In this document: positions 30,805 through 40,171 of the stretch, one piece after another
How the letters are laid out: each line of letters starts with the position of its first letter
Position numbering within the stretch: the first letter of the stretch is position 1
Assembly: GCA_021767245.1 (NCBI GenBank)
Contig: JAASTO010000002.1
Location: forward strand, 1 to 49,131
Origin: Balneolaceae bacterium
GTDB lineage: Bacteria > Bacteroidota > Rhodothermia > Balneolales > Balneolaceae
Direction: 5' to 3'
Length of the DNA stretch: 49,131 nt
Program-made: the position numbers and the translations under genes
The notes under the pieces: model-generated
Seen by the model: only the letters and a program-made list of their open reading frames with translations
Told to the model about the DNA's origin: nothing
The model's database searches: none

Positions 30805-31422
30805 TTATCCCCACTCATCCAATAGTTTAAGGAATTCTTGCTGAATGGACTTCCCTCTATCCTTGGCATACCAGAGGTGAAGATTTTCAACCGCTGTTTT
30901 ATTTGGTACGTCAGGATCATTCTTTCCCTTCCAATACAACTCGTTAGCCTCAAATGGTCTTGGTCCCCATGTTCCCAATACTTTTCCCGATTCCTTTTCA
31001 ATTGCGATCAGTTTGGGAACTGAACGGGCTCCATTGGTCAGGAACCGGTCCATTACGTCCAGGTTTTGATCCCTTAATATCACCCTCAGGTCGATCTTAT
31101 CCGTTTCTTTCGCCATTTTATTGATGAAGGGCAGAGTTTGAGCCCCATCCCCACACCAGCCTTCGTTGATCACCAACCAAACCATATCACGGTCGATCTC
31201 TTTCAGTTTCTGCTTCAGCTCTTTGGTAAGCTTTCCGCGTCTATCCCACCGGTTCGATCGCTGCATGTACATTTTGGTATAATCCAGCATGTTAGGGCGA
31301 TTATCCTCATTGGTGGTACGATCCTCATCATATAGTTTTTGTATGAGTTCGTTAAACTCCTCATAGGTGTATGCGGAGTCCAGTAATTCATCAGAAATTA
31401 ATGTATTTGTAACATCTTGCAT
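30805..31422 (-). CDS. Thioredoxin family protein with atypical WCGDG active site
   Basis: VWLVINEGWCGDGAQTLPFINKMA; RSVPKLIAIEKESGKVLGTWGPRP. Confidence 0.8.
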   Translation of the reverse strand: MQDVTNTLISDELLDSAYTYEEFNELIQKLYDEDRTTNEDNRPNMLDYTKMYMQRSNRWDRRGKLTKELKQKLKEIDRDMVWLVINEGWCGDGAQTLPFINKMAKETDKIDLRVILRDQNLDVMDRFLTNGARSVPKLIAIEKESGKVLGTWGPRPFEANELYWKGKNDPDVPNKTAVENLHLWYAKDRGKSIQQEFLKLLDEWG

Positions 31423-31570
31423 TTTCAGACCTCTTTTAATCAGACAGTAAGTTAAAAAAACCTCTTTTGAATAGTTATTGATTGAATAAATAAGCCCGAT
31501 CTGATAAGCGGATCATCTATTCAATGATCATTCAAACTGTTTGACTAGTTACTAACAAAACCAAAGCGTT

Positions 31571-32008
31571 ATGAAAAGGTTAAAATCGTGTTTAGTGATG
31601 AGTAAGGATGTAATTACCCAGCATGAAATAGCACAAATGCTATCTGATCTGAATATTGAGGTCATATATTACGCTGATTCCCTGGAAGAGACTTTAGATA
31701 TATTAACCGAACATCAACCAACACACGCTTTCCTGGACCTGGAATTTGAGACCACCTTTTCAAGTACCTTCATCACTAAGGTAAATAAGGTTTCAAAAAC
31801 AATGATCACCCTCATTAAGATCAGAGGAACAAAAAACTCTTCTGAGCTTAAGCTTAATATCAAAGGCAAGGTTAACATACTCGAGAAACCTGTGACTATC
31901 ACCTTATTGAATGATATTGTTCATCCCGAACTTAGCTTTGGTGCTCTGCTTGCAGAGGCTGAGTCACAACTCAGAGAAGAAGGCTACTGGCAATCCATGT
32001 CAGCATAA
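31571..32008 (+). CDS. Orphan response-regulator receiver-like protein
   Basis: Receiver-like pattern: HAFLDLEF (possible phospho-Asp) and VNILEKPVTITLL (K-P loop); no output domain; the N-terminal acidic pair is not evident. Confidence 0.55.
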   Translation: MKRLKSCLVMSKDVITQHEIAQMLSDLNIEVIYYADSLEETLDILTEHQPTHAFLDLEFETTFSSTFITKVNKVSKTMITLIKIRGTKNSSELKLNIKGKVNILEKPVTITLLNDIVHPELSFGALLAEAESQLREEGYWQSMSA

Positions 32009-32831
32009 AGAGGACAAAGGATAGTGAGGCCATAAATTTGACCCGCATTACAAGTGGGTATTCATGCTCTTTCCCTTTCAGAGACCATATCTGATATAAT
32101 ATAGCCACGTAAGCTATTAGACCAACAACTCCAAAGATATATCCGCCAGATCCCCTTGCGATAACCAATGAGTAAGATAAAATGACGGTGCCTAATGGGA
32201 ACAATATGGCAAACAACCACTTTACCCCCTGCAATCCAAATCTGGAGGCAAAGGTATGGTCCCCACGTTTCATGTCCTCTTCCGATTGATATATCTGAGA
32301 AACCGGATATAAACTAAGTACCAGGCAAGCCACTCCCAAGGCCGTGACATCTTCGAACCAGGTGATCGGATAACCACCGGCTGCCAGAAAACCCATAAAA
32401 AATGAATTGGTCCCGGTACTGATCCCGATCGCAACGAGGCTTAAAACCGGCTTACCTTTCCAGCGGGAGAGTGGCGATGAATACAACCAGAAGAACAGCA
32501 TGCTGATGGCATAGATGATCACATAATTCCAGCCAACGTAAAAAGCCCATATCAGCCCTACATACTGCATTACCATAGATGCAGGCCACATCCACCTCCT
32601 CATTTTTGGAGGAGATTTCAGCCCACCAATAGGCCCTTCATCCTTGTCCCACCAGGAATTATAGGCCGTGGCTCCACCAAACAATAGTACATGCACATTA
32701 AGAAACTGCAGCCAGTACCGTGTCCAGTTCACATTATCTACCATCAACCCGGCAAGGATATATCCTCCCGAAAGGATCAGAAACTGATAATGCAACCTAA
32801 GATGAATGATAAAATCCCGAAGTTGTTTCAA
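31971..32831 (-). CDS. UbiA family prenyltransferase
   Basis: Multi-TM; NSWWDKDEGPIGGLKSPPKMRRW resembles the first Asp-rich region, QIYQSEEDMKRGDHTFASRFG the second. Confidence 0.8.
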   Translation of the reverse strand: MKQLRDFIIHLRLHYQFLILSGGYILAGLMVDNVNWTRYWLQFLNVHVLLFGGATAYNSWWDKDEGPIGGLKSPPKMRRWMWPASMVMQYVGLIWAFYVGWNYVIIYAISMLFFWLYSSPLSRWKGKPVLSLVAIGISTGTNSFFMGFLAAGGYPITWFEDVTALGVACLVLSLYPVSQIYQSEEDMKRGDHTFASRFGLQGVKWLFAILFPLGTVILSYSLVIARGSGGYIFGVVGLIAYVAILYQIWSLKGKEHEYPLVMRVKFMASLSFVLFMLTWIASSLLL

Positions 32832-32940
32832 AGTTGTGCTGCCTTTATGATCAAATACGTTGAGTTTCCACTGAATCTAAACTTTCAATTTTAAAACACG
32901 AATTTTTATTTCAACGGTATTCATTCCGTATCTTTGAGGC

Positions 32941-33840
32941 ATGCTTACTGATATCACTGACATCCAAAACTCAATAACCATTCCCGAATCAAAGTGGCTA
33001 ACTGAAAAGGAAGCTCATGAAGATCGTGTGGATGAGTTATTGAACGACTATCTGGCAGCCCGATCCCGGCAGGAAAAGAATCCGGTCATGGATTTTCTGT
33101 TTGAATATTACGCCTTTCGCCCTTCCAATCTCAGAAAGTGGTCACCTGGAATTGGGGTGAACCTACCCTTTTCTGATTTTGATAAGCTTCCGGAGATCTC
33201 AGAGATCACAACAAATGATGGGATTGCTTTTGTAGATCCCAATTTATTCCCTGAAAAACGCATCTCATCTTTAAAATGGATGTTAACTATGTTGAAGAAT
33301 ACCCAGCAAAGCCGACCTTCCTTTGGCTGCTTTGGCATGCACGAATGGGCCATGGTTTATAAAACAGACCGTCCACGCCACGATCAGTTACCCATGCGTA
33401 TGGAGCCGGATGAACTGGCGGAGTTTGTGGAATCACGTCCCCTGCTGTGCACACACTTTGATGCCTTTAGGTTCTTCACCAATCCGGCAAAACCCATGAA
33501 TAAATTTGAATTATCCCGGGAGAGATTTCACGAGACTGAGCAGCCCGGGTGCATACATTCCAACATGGATCTTTACAAGTGGGCGTTTAAGATGCATCCT
33601 TGGATACCAAGCTCACTCATACTTGAAGCCTTTGAACTGGCGATCGAGGCCCGGTACATCGATATGCAGGCAAGTCCTTACGACATGCGTGAACAGGGTA
33701 TGGAGCCTATCAAAATTGAAACGGACTTCGGTCGCAGGGAATACAAACAAAAGCAAGAAATGATCTTTGAAAAAGGCCTGCCTATCCGAGCCAGGATCAT
33801 CGAACACATACAGAATTTACTGACATGGGTAGAAGAATGA
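32941..33840 (+). CDS. Protein resembling a family commonly annotated as 3-methyladenine DNA glycosylase; function uncertain
   Basis: FEYYAFRPSNLRKWSPGIGV and SFGCFGMHEWAMVYK resemble this annotated family; no recognisable HhH or AlkD/AAG motif seen. Confidence 0.5.
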   Translation: MLTDITDIQNSITIPESKWLTEKEAHEDRVDELLNDYLAARSRQEKNPVMDFLFEYYAFRPSNLRKWSPGIGVNLPFSDFDKLPEISEITTNDGIAFVDPNLFPEKRISSLKWMLTMLKNTQQSRPSFGCFGMHEWAMVYKTDRPRHDQLPMRMEPDELAEFVESRPLLCTHFDAFRFFTNPAKPMNKFELSRERFHETEQPGCIHSNMDLYKWAFKMHPWIPSSLILEAFELAIEARYIDMQASPYDMREQGMEPIKIETDFGRREYKQKQEMIFEKGLPIRARIIEHIQNLLTWVEE

Positions 33841-33903
33841 TTTCTCTGCATTTCTGAAAGACCTTCGCCCAAATTTGGCTTTTAATTTCGGACCTTAACT
33901 TCC

Positions 33904-34947
33904 TCAGGCATCTCCGATCTCAGCCAGGGCTTGCTTTACGACTTTCACATCCTCATCCGTGATCTCAAAGTGGAACGTAGCCCTGATCGTATTAGGACCG
34001 AATGGGATCATCTGAATTCCTTTTTGATGAAGTTTCTCGATCACCTTTTCAGCCGGTTCCTTCACCGTATCAAACAGCAGGATATTGGTTTGTAAGGTAT
34101 TCATATCAACCGCCAGGAATTTACTGTCAAATATGACCTGTCCCACTTCTTTAGCCCGTCGGTGATCATCTTTCAGTTTTGCCCAGTTATTCTCAAGAGC
34201 GTAATCGGCAGCCGCTGCAAGAAGCCCCACCTGTCGCATACCTCCGCCCCACATCTTACGATACCGTCTTGCTTTGGCAATTCGCTCTTTAGAAGACAGC
34301 AACATGGAGCCTACCGGGGCACCCAATCCTTTAGAAAAACAAACAGAAATGGTATCAGCGATCTCACCAAAAAATTCCGGCTCAATTTCTGTTTCTGTGA
34401 TCGCATTCCAAATCCGGGCACCATCCAGATGAACGAGTAAGTTTTCAGCATCCGCAAAAGTTTTGATCTCCCGCAGTTCTTCTTTTGTATAACATACCCC
34501 ACCGCCTTTATTCGTTGTATTTTCTAAACTGATCACCCGCGTTCTCGGCTCCCAGTCGAAATGACCTCTTTTTGTATGCTCAAGCAGAGTGGTATTCAGT
34601 TTGCCGTTCTTCCCGGGAAGAGTACGCACCTGTACACCCGATAAAACGGAAGCTGCCCCGGTCTCATAATTAAAAATATGCCCTTTCTCATCAATGAGGA
34701 TCTCATCCCCCGGTTCGGTAAGGACCTTGACACCCAGCTGGTTGCTCATCGTGCCACTGGGAACGTATAATCCGGCTTCCATACCAAACAACCCGGCTAC
34801 CTTATCCTGAAATTTATTTACAGTTTCATCTTCACCGAACACATCATCTCCCACTTTTGCACGCATCATTGCATCAAGCATTTCCTGGGTTGGTCGGGTT
34901 ATAGTATCACTGCGCAGATCGATCATATTCTTATTTTGCTTTTTCAA
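33904..34947 (-). CDS. Low-specificity L-threonine aldolase
   Basis: MIDLRSDTITRPTQEMLDAMMRAKVGDDVFGEDETVN; HLDGARIWNA; CFSKGLGAPVGSML. Confidence 0.95.
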   Translation of the reverse strand: MKKQNKNMIDLRSDTITRPTQEMLDAMMRAKVGDDVFGEDETVNKFQDKVAGLFGMEAGLYVPSGTMSNQLGVKVLTEPGDEILIDEKGHIFNYETGAASVLSGVQVRTLPGKNGKLNTTLLEHTKRGHFDWEPRTRVISLENTTNKGGGVCYTKEELREIKTFADAENLLVHLDGARIWNAITETEIEPEFFGEIADTISVCFSKGLGAPVGSMLLSSKERIAKARRYRKMWGGGMRQVGLLAAAADYALENNWAKLKDDHRRAKEVGQVIFDSKFLAVDMNTLQTNILLFDTVKEPAEKVIEKLHQKGIQMIPFGPNTIRATFHFEITDEDVKVVKQALAEIGDA

Positions 34948-35066
34948 TTTGTTGAAATATAATCAATACCTGTTGCTTTAATAAAAATTGCTCGCCGCTG
35001 AAACGATAAAATTCGAAAAACTCTTTCAGTCCGACCATCACAGATAAACCTCAGTCCAGCTAAAAT

Positions 35067-36221
35067 TTGAATATAGAAGCCAAATACGATCTCATCATTG
35101 CAGGCGGTGGTTTATCAGGTTTGAGTCTGGCCTGGTATCTCTCAAAAGGAGGCTATGAAGGTGAGGTACTCGTCGTGGACTCAACTTTTGCGCCGGCAAA
35201 CGATAAAACATGGTGCTTCTGGACTCAGAGCGAACCTCCCTTCAAAGAGATCATATACAAAAAGTGGAATAAAAGCTGGGTATCTGTTCTCGATTATAGC
35301 ACCTTCAGGTATATGCACACTTACTCCTATTACTGTATCCGAAGCGGTGACTTCCGTGAACATGTACTTAGGGAACTCAAACATCTCAAAAACTTTACCT
35401 TACTTGAGGAAGATATCCTCGATCTTTCATCCAATAAAAGTAAGGCGTCACTGATCACAAAGAACGGCGATACCTATCTGGCAAACTATATCTTTCAAAG
35501 TATTCTGAAGCCCCGTGACCTCAATGAAAAGGATATCAAATATCCATTAAAGCAACATTTTTTGGGTTGGGAGATCAAAACCACTGAAGACATCTTCGAT
35601 CCGGAAACATTCACCATTATGGATTTCGATGAAGAATTTAGTCCGGGAGTCGGGTTCATGTACGTGCTGCCTTTCACCCAGCAAAAAGCACTGATCGAAT
35701 TCACGGTTTTTTCTAAAGAATTACTTGAGAAAAAGGTTTACAAGAAAAAGATCAAACACTATCTCTATCATAATTTCGGAATTGATGAGAATCATTATGA
35801 GATCACCCGGAAGGAGTTTGGTGTGATACCCATGGAAGACCGTCCGCACCTGCCGTATTATGAACAGAACATTATAAACCTGGGCAGCGTGGGCGGGCAA
35901 ACCAAACCCAGTACGGGATATACCTTTTCACGAATTCAGCAATACACCAAACAAGTAGCACAGGAACTGATCGATGGAAAGTCACCGTCACCTCCCGATC
36001 CTTCAAAATTCAAATACCGGTATTACGATCTGCTGTTGCTACATATTCTCTCAAACTCTACAGAAGAGAGTTTGAGAGTATTCAGGTCACTCTTCCGAAA
36101 TAATCACTTTGACGAGATCCTGGCGTTTCTGGCTGAAAATACCAACTTTAAGCAAGATCTGAAGATCATGTCATCGGTTCCATATACTCCATTCTTCAAA
36201 GCTATTTGGCAAAATCTCTGA
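35067..36221 (+). CDS. crtY: Lycopene beta-cyclase (CrtY-type)
   Basis: YDLIIAGGGLSGLSLAWYLSKGGYEGEVLVVD; DKTWCFWTQSEPPF; GSVGGQTKPSTGYTFSRIQ. TTG start. Confidence 0.92.
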   Translation: MNIEAKYDLIIAGGGLSGLSLAWYLSKGGYEGEVLVVDSTFAPANDKTWCFWTQSEPPFKEIIYKKWNKSWVSVLDYSTFRYMHTYSYYCIRSGDFREHVLRELKHLKNFTLLEEDILDLSSNKSKASLITKNGDTYLANYIFQSILKPRDLNEKDIKYPLKQHFLGWEIKTTEDIFDPETFTIMDFDEEFSPGVGFMYVLPFTQQKALIEFTVFSKELLEKKVYKKKIKHYLYHNFGIDENHYEITRKEFGVIPMEDRPHLPYYEQNIINLGSVGGQTKPSTGYTFSRIQQYTKQVAQELIDGKSPSPPDPSKFKYRYYDLLLLHILSNSTEESLRVFRSLFRNNHFDEILAFLAENTNFKQDLKIMSSVPYTPFFKAIWQNL

Positions 36222-36242
36222 CCCTCACTTATGACTTACGGT

Positions 36243-37838
36243 TTAAGACGGATAGGGCGGATCGATCTCATACTCCCCTTTATCCATTAAATGATAAACC
36301 GCCCGCCAATGATGGTAAGCCAGTTTATCCAGCCAGCGGATGGTATCAAGGTTGCTGAGCGTTTGAATGGATGACCCACCCGAAATTGCCGCATGTTCCA
36401 GGATCTCCAATCTTCGTTTCTTTCTGAGTTCAGCCAGCTTCAACGATACCTCTTTCAAGGCTTCGGCAATATCTTCCTCACTTTTATCTGAGATCCAATT
36501 TTGGGTTTTCTCAAAAGACACTTGCAGCATCACCGACATCTGTGTTGCCACCGGATCATTCTTTATATGCTTTACAAACTGCGCATCACGGCAAGCATCC
36601 ATTAACCTCACATTATGATCCAGTGCGTGCAAGGTTGCAACATATCGATTATAGTCTGCCGATTGACCAGTCCCTATCTTTATCTCATTCAAAAACTGAC
36701 TGATCTCTACTTTTGCAAGTTCTGCCTGATTCAGAAATTCCCGATCTATGGATAAATTACTTTCTCCCAAAGCATTTGAAAGGTAATCCAGCAACCCACT
36801 TAACATATCCCTCAAACTTCGGTTAACCGATTCTATAGCTACTGATGGGATATGCTGAACCGATCTGTCGAGACGCTGAGTCATTGAATGTTCATTCTCA
36901 GGGAACCATTTCATCACCAGGTCAGCAAAATATTTTCGAAATGGCATAATGAATACAATGCCAATTAAATTAAATGAAGTATGAAAAGCAGCCACCGCAA
37001 TAGCCATTTGTGCAGCATTTCCCGGAATATTCAGATACTCAGTGATCCAAAGAAACACTGGCATGACAGCAACAGCAATAACTGCGATCACCAATCCAAA
37101 GACCACATAAATAACTCCGGTGCGAACCGCAGCTGCAGACGCCCCGATGATAGCTATGATGGCGGTGACAGACGTTCCGAAATTTTGCCCGATCACCAGC
37201 GCTGCAGCCTGAGGCAGGTCGATAGCTCCGGCAAATAAAGCTGTTAAGGTTGTAGCCACTGCCGCACTTGATGATTGCATGATCACCGTCATCACAATGC
37301 CGGTCACGATCAGTAGTAAAATTCCTGAAAATTGTGTCCCTGACAGTACGGTGAAATCTATGTAGTTAGCAAGGTTTTCCATACCAACTTGCAGGGTGTC
37401 AATACCCATAAAAATCAGGCCAAATCCTGCGAGAGCTAATCCTGTATGCGCTAATTTTCCCGATGACAGCAGTTTCATGAGGGCACCCACTCCGATCACA
37501 GGCATGGCGATAACCGAGATACTGTACCTTAGCCCCAGGGTTGCCACGATCCATCCGGTACTGGTGGTCCCAAGTTTTGCCCCGAGCAACACCCCGATGG
37601 TCTGTGGAAATGTTATTAATCCCGCACTGACAAATCCTATGGTTGCCAAAGTGGTTGCGCTGGATGATTGCACCAGAAAGGTGATAAAAGTACCTGAACT
37701 CAAGGCTGTGAAAGGACCTTTAACAAACCGGCTAAGTATCAGGCGAAGCGTATCTCCGGCAAGGTTCTTCAAACCATCTGTCAACAGAGACATCCCCAGT
37801 AAAAATAATCCGATTCCGCCAACCAGTGTGAGTATCAT
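36243..37838 (-). CDS. Na/Pi cotransporter family protein with PhoU-like C-terminus
   Basis: GGIGLFLLGMSLLTDGLKNLAGDTLR; duplicated QSSSATTLATIGFV and QSSSAAVATTLTALFAG motifs. Confidence 0.93.
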   Translation of the reverse strand: MILTLVGGIGLFLLGMSLLTDGLKNLAGDTLRLILSRFVKGPFTALSSGTFITFLVQSSSATTLATIGFVSAGLITFPQTIGVLLGAKLGTTSTGWIVATLGLRYSISVIAMPVIGVGALMKLLSSGKLAHTGLALAGFGLIFMGIDTLQVGMENLANYIDFTVLSGTQFSGILLLIVTGIVMTVIMQSSSAAVATTLTALFAGAIDLPQAAALVIGQNFGTSVTAIIAIIGASAAAVRTGVIYVVFGLVIAVIAVAVMPVFLWITEYLNIPGNAAQMAIAVAAFHTSFNLIGIVFIMPFRKYFADLVMKWFPENEHSMTQRLDRSVQHIPSVAIESVNRSLRDMLSGLLDYLSNALGESNLSIDREFLNQAELAKVEISQFLNEIKIGTGQSADYNRYVATLHALDHNVRLMDACRDAQFVKHIKNDPVATQMSVMLQVSFEKTQNWISDKSEEDIAEALKEVSLKLAELRKKRRLEILEHAAISGGSSIQTLSNLDTIRWLDKLAYHHWRAVYHLMDKGEYEIDPPYPS

Positions 37839-37912
37839 CCGTTCAATCCAATTTCATTAGTTAAACATACCTAAAGCAATGAATTAAAGGAAGTACCTTG
37901 ATCTGTAAACGA

Positions 37913-38617
37913 TCAGGCAAAAAGGTATTGAGCAAGAATGGTCAAAACGGCTGTTTCTGCTCGCAGTCGGTATTTACCTAAGGTCACCAACTTCGCTTTT
38001 CTTTCCTTAGCGATTCCGACTTCCCGTTCTGAAAATCCCCCTTCAGGCCCGATGAGAAACAAAGTATCAGGTTGGGTCAATGCTGCAGGTTGTTCGGCCT
38101 CAGCCTGCATATAAGCCATAATGGGTTGATGATCTTCGTAATGATCCATCACTTCGTCGAGTGAGTCAATAAAAACCACTTTGGGTAACCATGACCGTTT
38201 ACACTGCTTGAAAGCACTCAACGCAATGGTCTGTAATCTTTCCTGATTGATCTTTGAACGTTCAGAGTGGTCGGCATGAAAAATACAGATCTCCCCTGCT
38301 CCAAGTTCGACGGCTTTTTCTACTGCGAACTCAAGGCGATCCCGTTTCTTTATAGCTCCAAAAGCCACTGTTTTTTTAAATTGCGGCTGTTCTTCATGCA
38401 TGGTCTGTATGATCTTAGACGTGATGGAATTCTTACCCAACTCGGTGACTTCAGATTCATATATATTTCCCAATCCATCTGAAGCATGTAAAATATCTCC
38501 CTCCCTAAACCGCATGACTTTGGCGGCATGCCGGGCTTCCTGACCTTCAAGGGTTAAAAATCCGTTCACTATGGTTGCCGGTTCCGTATAAAATAGATTT
38601 TCAATTTCCATGGCCAA
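37913..38617 (-). CDS. rsmE: 16S rRNA (uracil-1498-N3)-methyltransferase
   Basis: EGQEARHAAKVMRFREGD; EKAVELGAGEICIFHADHSER; FLIGPEGGFSEREV; LGKYRLRAETAVLTILAQ. Confidence 0.95.
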   Translation of the reverse strand: MAMEIENLFYTEPATIVNGFLTLEGQEARHAAKVMRFREGDILHASDGLGNIYESEVTELGKNSITSKIIQTMHEEQPQFKKTVAFGAIKKRDRLEFAVEKAVELGAGEICIFHADHSERSKINQERLQTIALSAFKQCKRSWLPKVVFIDSLDEVMDHYEDHQPIMAYMQAEAEQPAALTQPDTLFLIGPEGGFSEREVGIAKERKAKLVTLGKYRLRAETAVLTILAQYLFA

Positions 38618-38660
38618 TGCTCAATAATGAGCTTTTATTTAGTGAAATTAACTTTAGATC

Positions 38661-38882
38661 CTACTTGGACTTTCTCTTGTAAAATGCTCCGGGTTCAAAC
38701 GAAGTCTCTCCGGTTTTGAGCATCAACTCTATGTAGGGTTCACACAACCCACATCCGCAACTGCAGTATTTGAGTTCCTGAAGTTCCCTGACTGAGCTAA
38801 TGCCATTTTCCTCAACAAAATTCTTTATTTCAGTAAAGTCTTTTTTATGGCAGATACATTTGGAAACGGTGAACCGGCTCAT
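38661..38882 (-). CDS. Small cysteine-rich BFD-like [2Fe-2S] candidate
   Basis: 73 aa; KCICHKK...CSCGCGLCEPYIELML; start overlaps the dCTP deaminase stop by 4 bp. Confidence 0.6.
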   Translation of the reverse strand: MSRFTVSKCICHKKDFTEIKNFVEENGISSVRELQELKYCSCGCGLCEPYIELMLKTGETSFEPGAFYKRKSK

Positions 38883-40078
38883 CCTTCTTTAAAATGTTTT
38901 CCAAGCTTCAGATCCTGTCCCTGATAATTACTGTCGATCTCATCTCCGTACACAAAATCAGGTCGTTCAGCATTAGGTTCAAACTGCATGCTAAACAAAG
39001 TCTGACCGTCTTCGATCATAAAGGGAACATCATGTGAACGAACTTCCAACACAGCTCGAGCACCTTTATCCTCTATGGAACCCCCAAAACCACTGTCGAA
39101 AAAGCCGGCATAATGGGTTCTCAATTCACCTGAACCGGTATCATATGCCATCATTTCACAGGCAAGATGAGCAGGCACCCGAATTCTTTCCTTTGAAGCA
39201 AAAATATAAAAGGCTTCAGGCTCAAGGATGAGCTGATGGCCCGGTTGAGCATAGATAGGTTCCCAGAAATCCTGAACCGCGTAGTATCCGATCTTATCAA
39301 GATCGATGTAATCATTGTGTTTCTTGGCTTTGTATCCGATGATCTCACCTTTTTTAGCCTTCAGGTCCACACTCATGAACAGCCCCTGATTCACTTTAAT
39401 TTTTTCCATACTGACCGGCTCCCGGTTCTGATCAAATAAAAGAGGATCTGAAGCATGCACCCGCAGGATATCCTGATCGGGGATGACCTCAAAACCGTGC
39501 CTGACCCGAAGCTGATTCAATCGCTGACCCGTTTTCACTTTGATAGAAAATGATTTAGGCACCACTTCAAGATAGAGGTTGCCACTATATCCCGGAGTGA
39601 TCTCCTCAAAACGATGCGAGTAATCCGTGATCACACGGGTAAATACATCCAGGCGACCCGTCGAACTTTTGGGATTGGCCTTGGCAGATAAGTTCTCAAT
39701 ACTTCCAAGTTTGATCTCACTCTCTTCATCTCCAAACAAACTTTTTTGAACGGAGTTATTGGACTGAGGCAGATCGAGTCGTTCAAGAAGCGGAATGATG
39801 TACACGCAATTCTGCTCCAGCACGGCTCCGTTCGTGATCGGCACTTCATACATCTTCAGCTTGGCTACCTTCTCCTCTACCGTATCATTTTCGGGTAAAA
39901 AACTGCACCGAACCCGGTACGCCACTTTGCCTAACCTAAGGTCGATAGAGTTTGGCTGAAACTGATCATCCTCAATGGGATAATCGGGATTAGAGCGGAT
40001 GATCCCCATTTTGTGGAGCATTTTCAATTTCTGAACCGGCAGTATTCCTTTTGTACGTAGCTGAACTTCCTTCGGCAT
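38879..40078 (-). CDS. 2'-deoxycytidine 5'-triphosphate deaminase, long form
   Basis: DCD-like QPNSIDLRLGKVAYRVRC and a second DUT/DCD-like half (AHLACEMMAYDTGSGELRTHYAGFFDSGFGG); 399 aa. Confidence 0.9.
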   Translation of the reverse strand: MPKEVQLRTKGILPVQKLKMLHKMGIIRSNPDYPIEDDQFQPNSIDLRLGKVAYRVRCSFLPENDTVEEKVAKLKMYEVPITNGAVLEQNCVYIIPLLERLDLPQSNNSVQKSLFGDEESEIKLGSIENLSAKANPKSSTGRLDVFTRVITDYSHRFEEITPGYSGNLYLEVVPKSFSIKVKTGQRLNQLRVRHGFEVIPDQDILRVHASDPLLFDQNREPVSMEKIKVNQGLFMSVDLKAKKGEIIGYKAKKHNDYIDLDKIGYYAVQDFWEPIYAQPGHQLILEPEAFYIFASKERIRVPAHLACEMMAYDTGSGELRTHYAGFFDSGFGGSIEDKGARAVLEVRSHDVPFMIEDGQTLFSMQFEPNAERPDFVYGDEIDSNYQGQDLKLGKHFKEG

Positions 40079-40171
40079 ATCTGACTTCTATAATTAACTA
40101 CTTATTTTGAAAGGAAGATAATGAGGCAGGCTGAATATTCAACATTGAATCGTGAGTAAAGTTTAAACGGC

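Noticed and set aside
33869-33878. CCAAATTTGG palindrome in the convergent intergenic region
   Set aside because: A 10-bp palindrome is expected dozens of times by chance in a 49-kb window; no supporting context.
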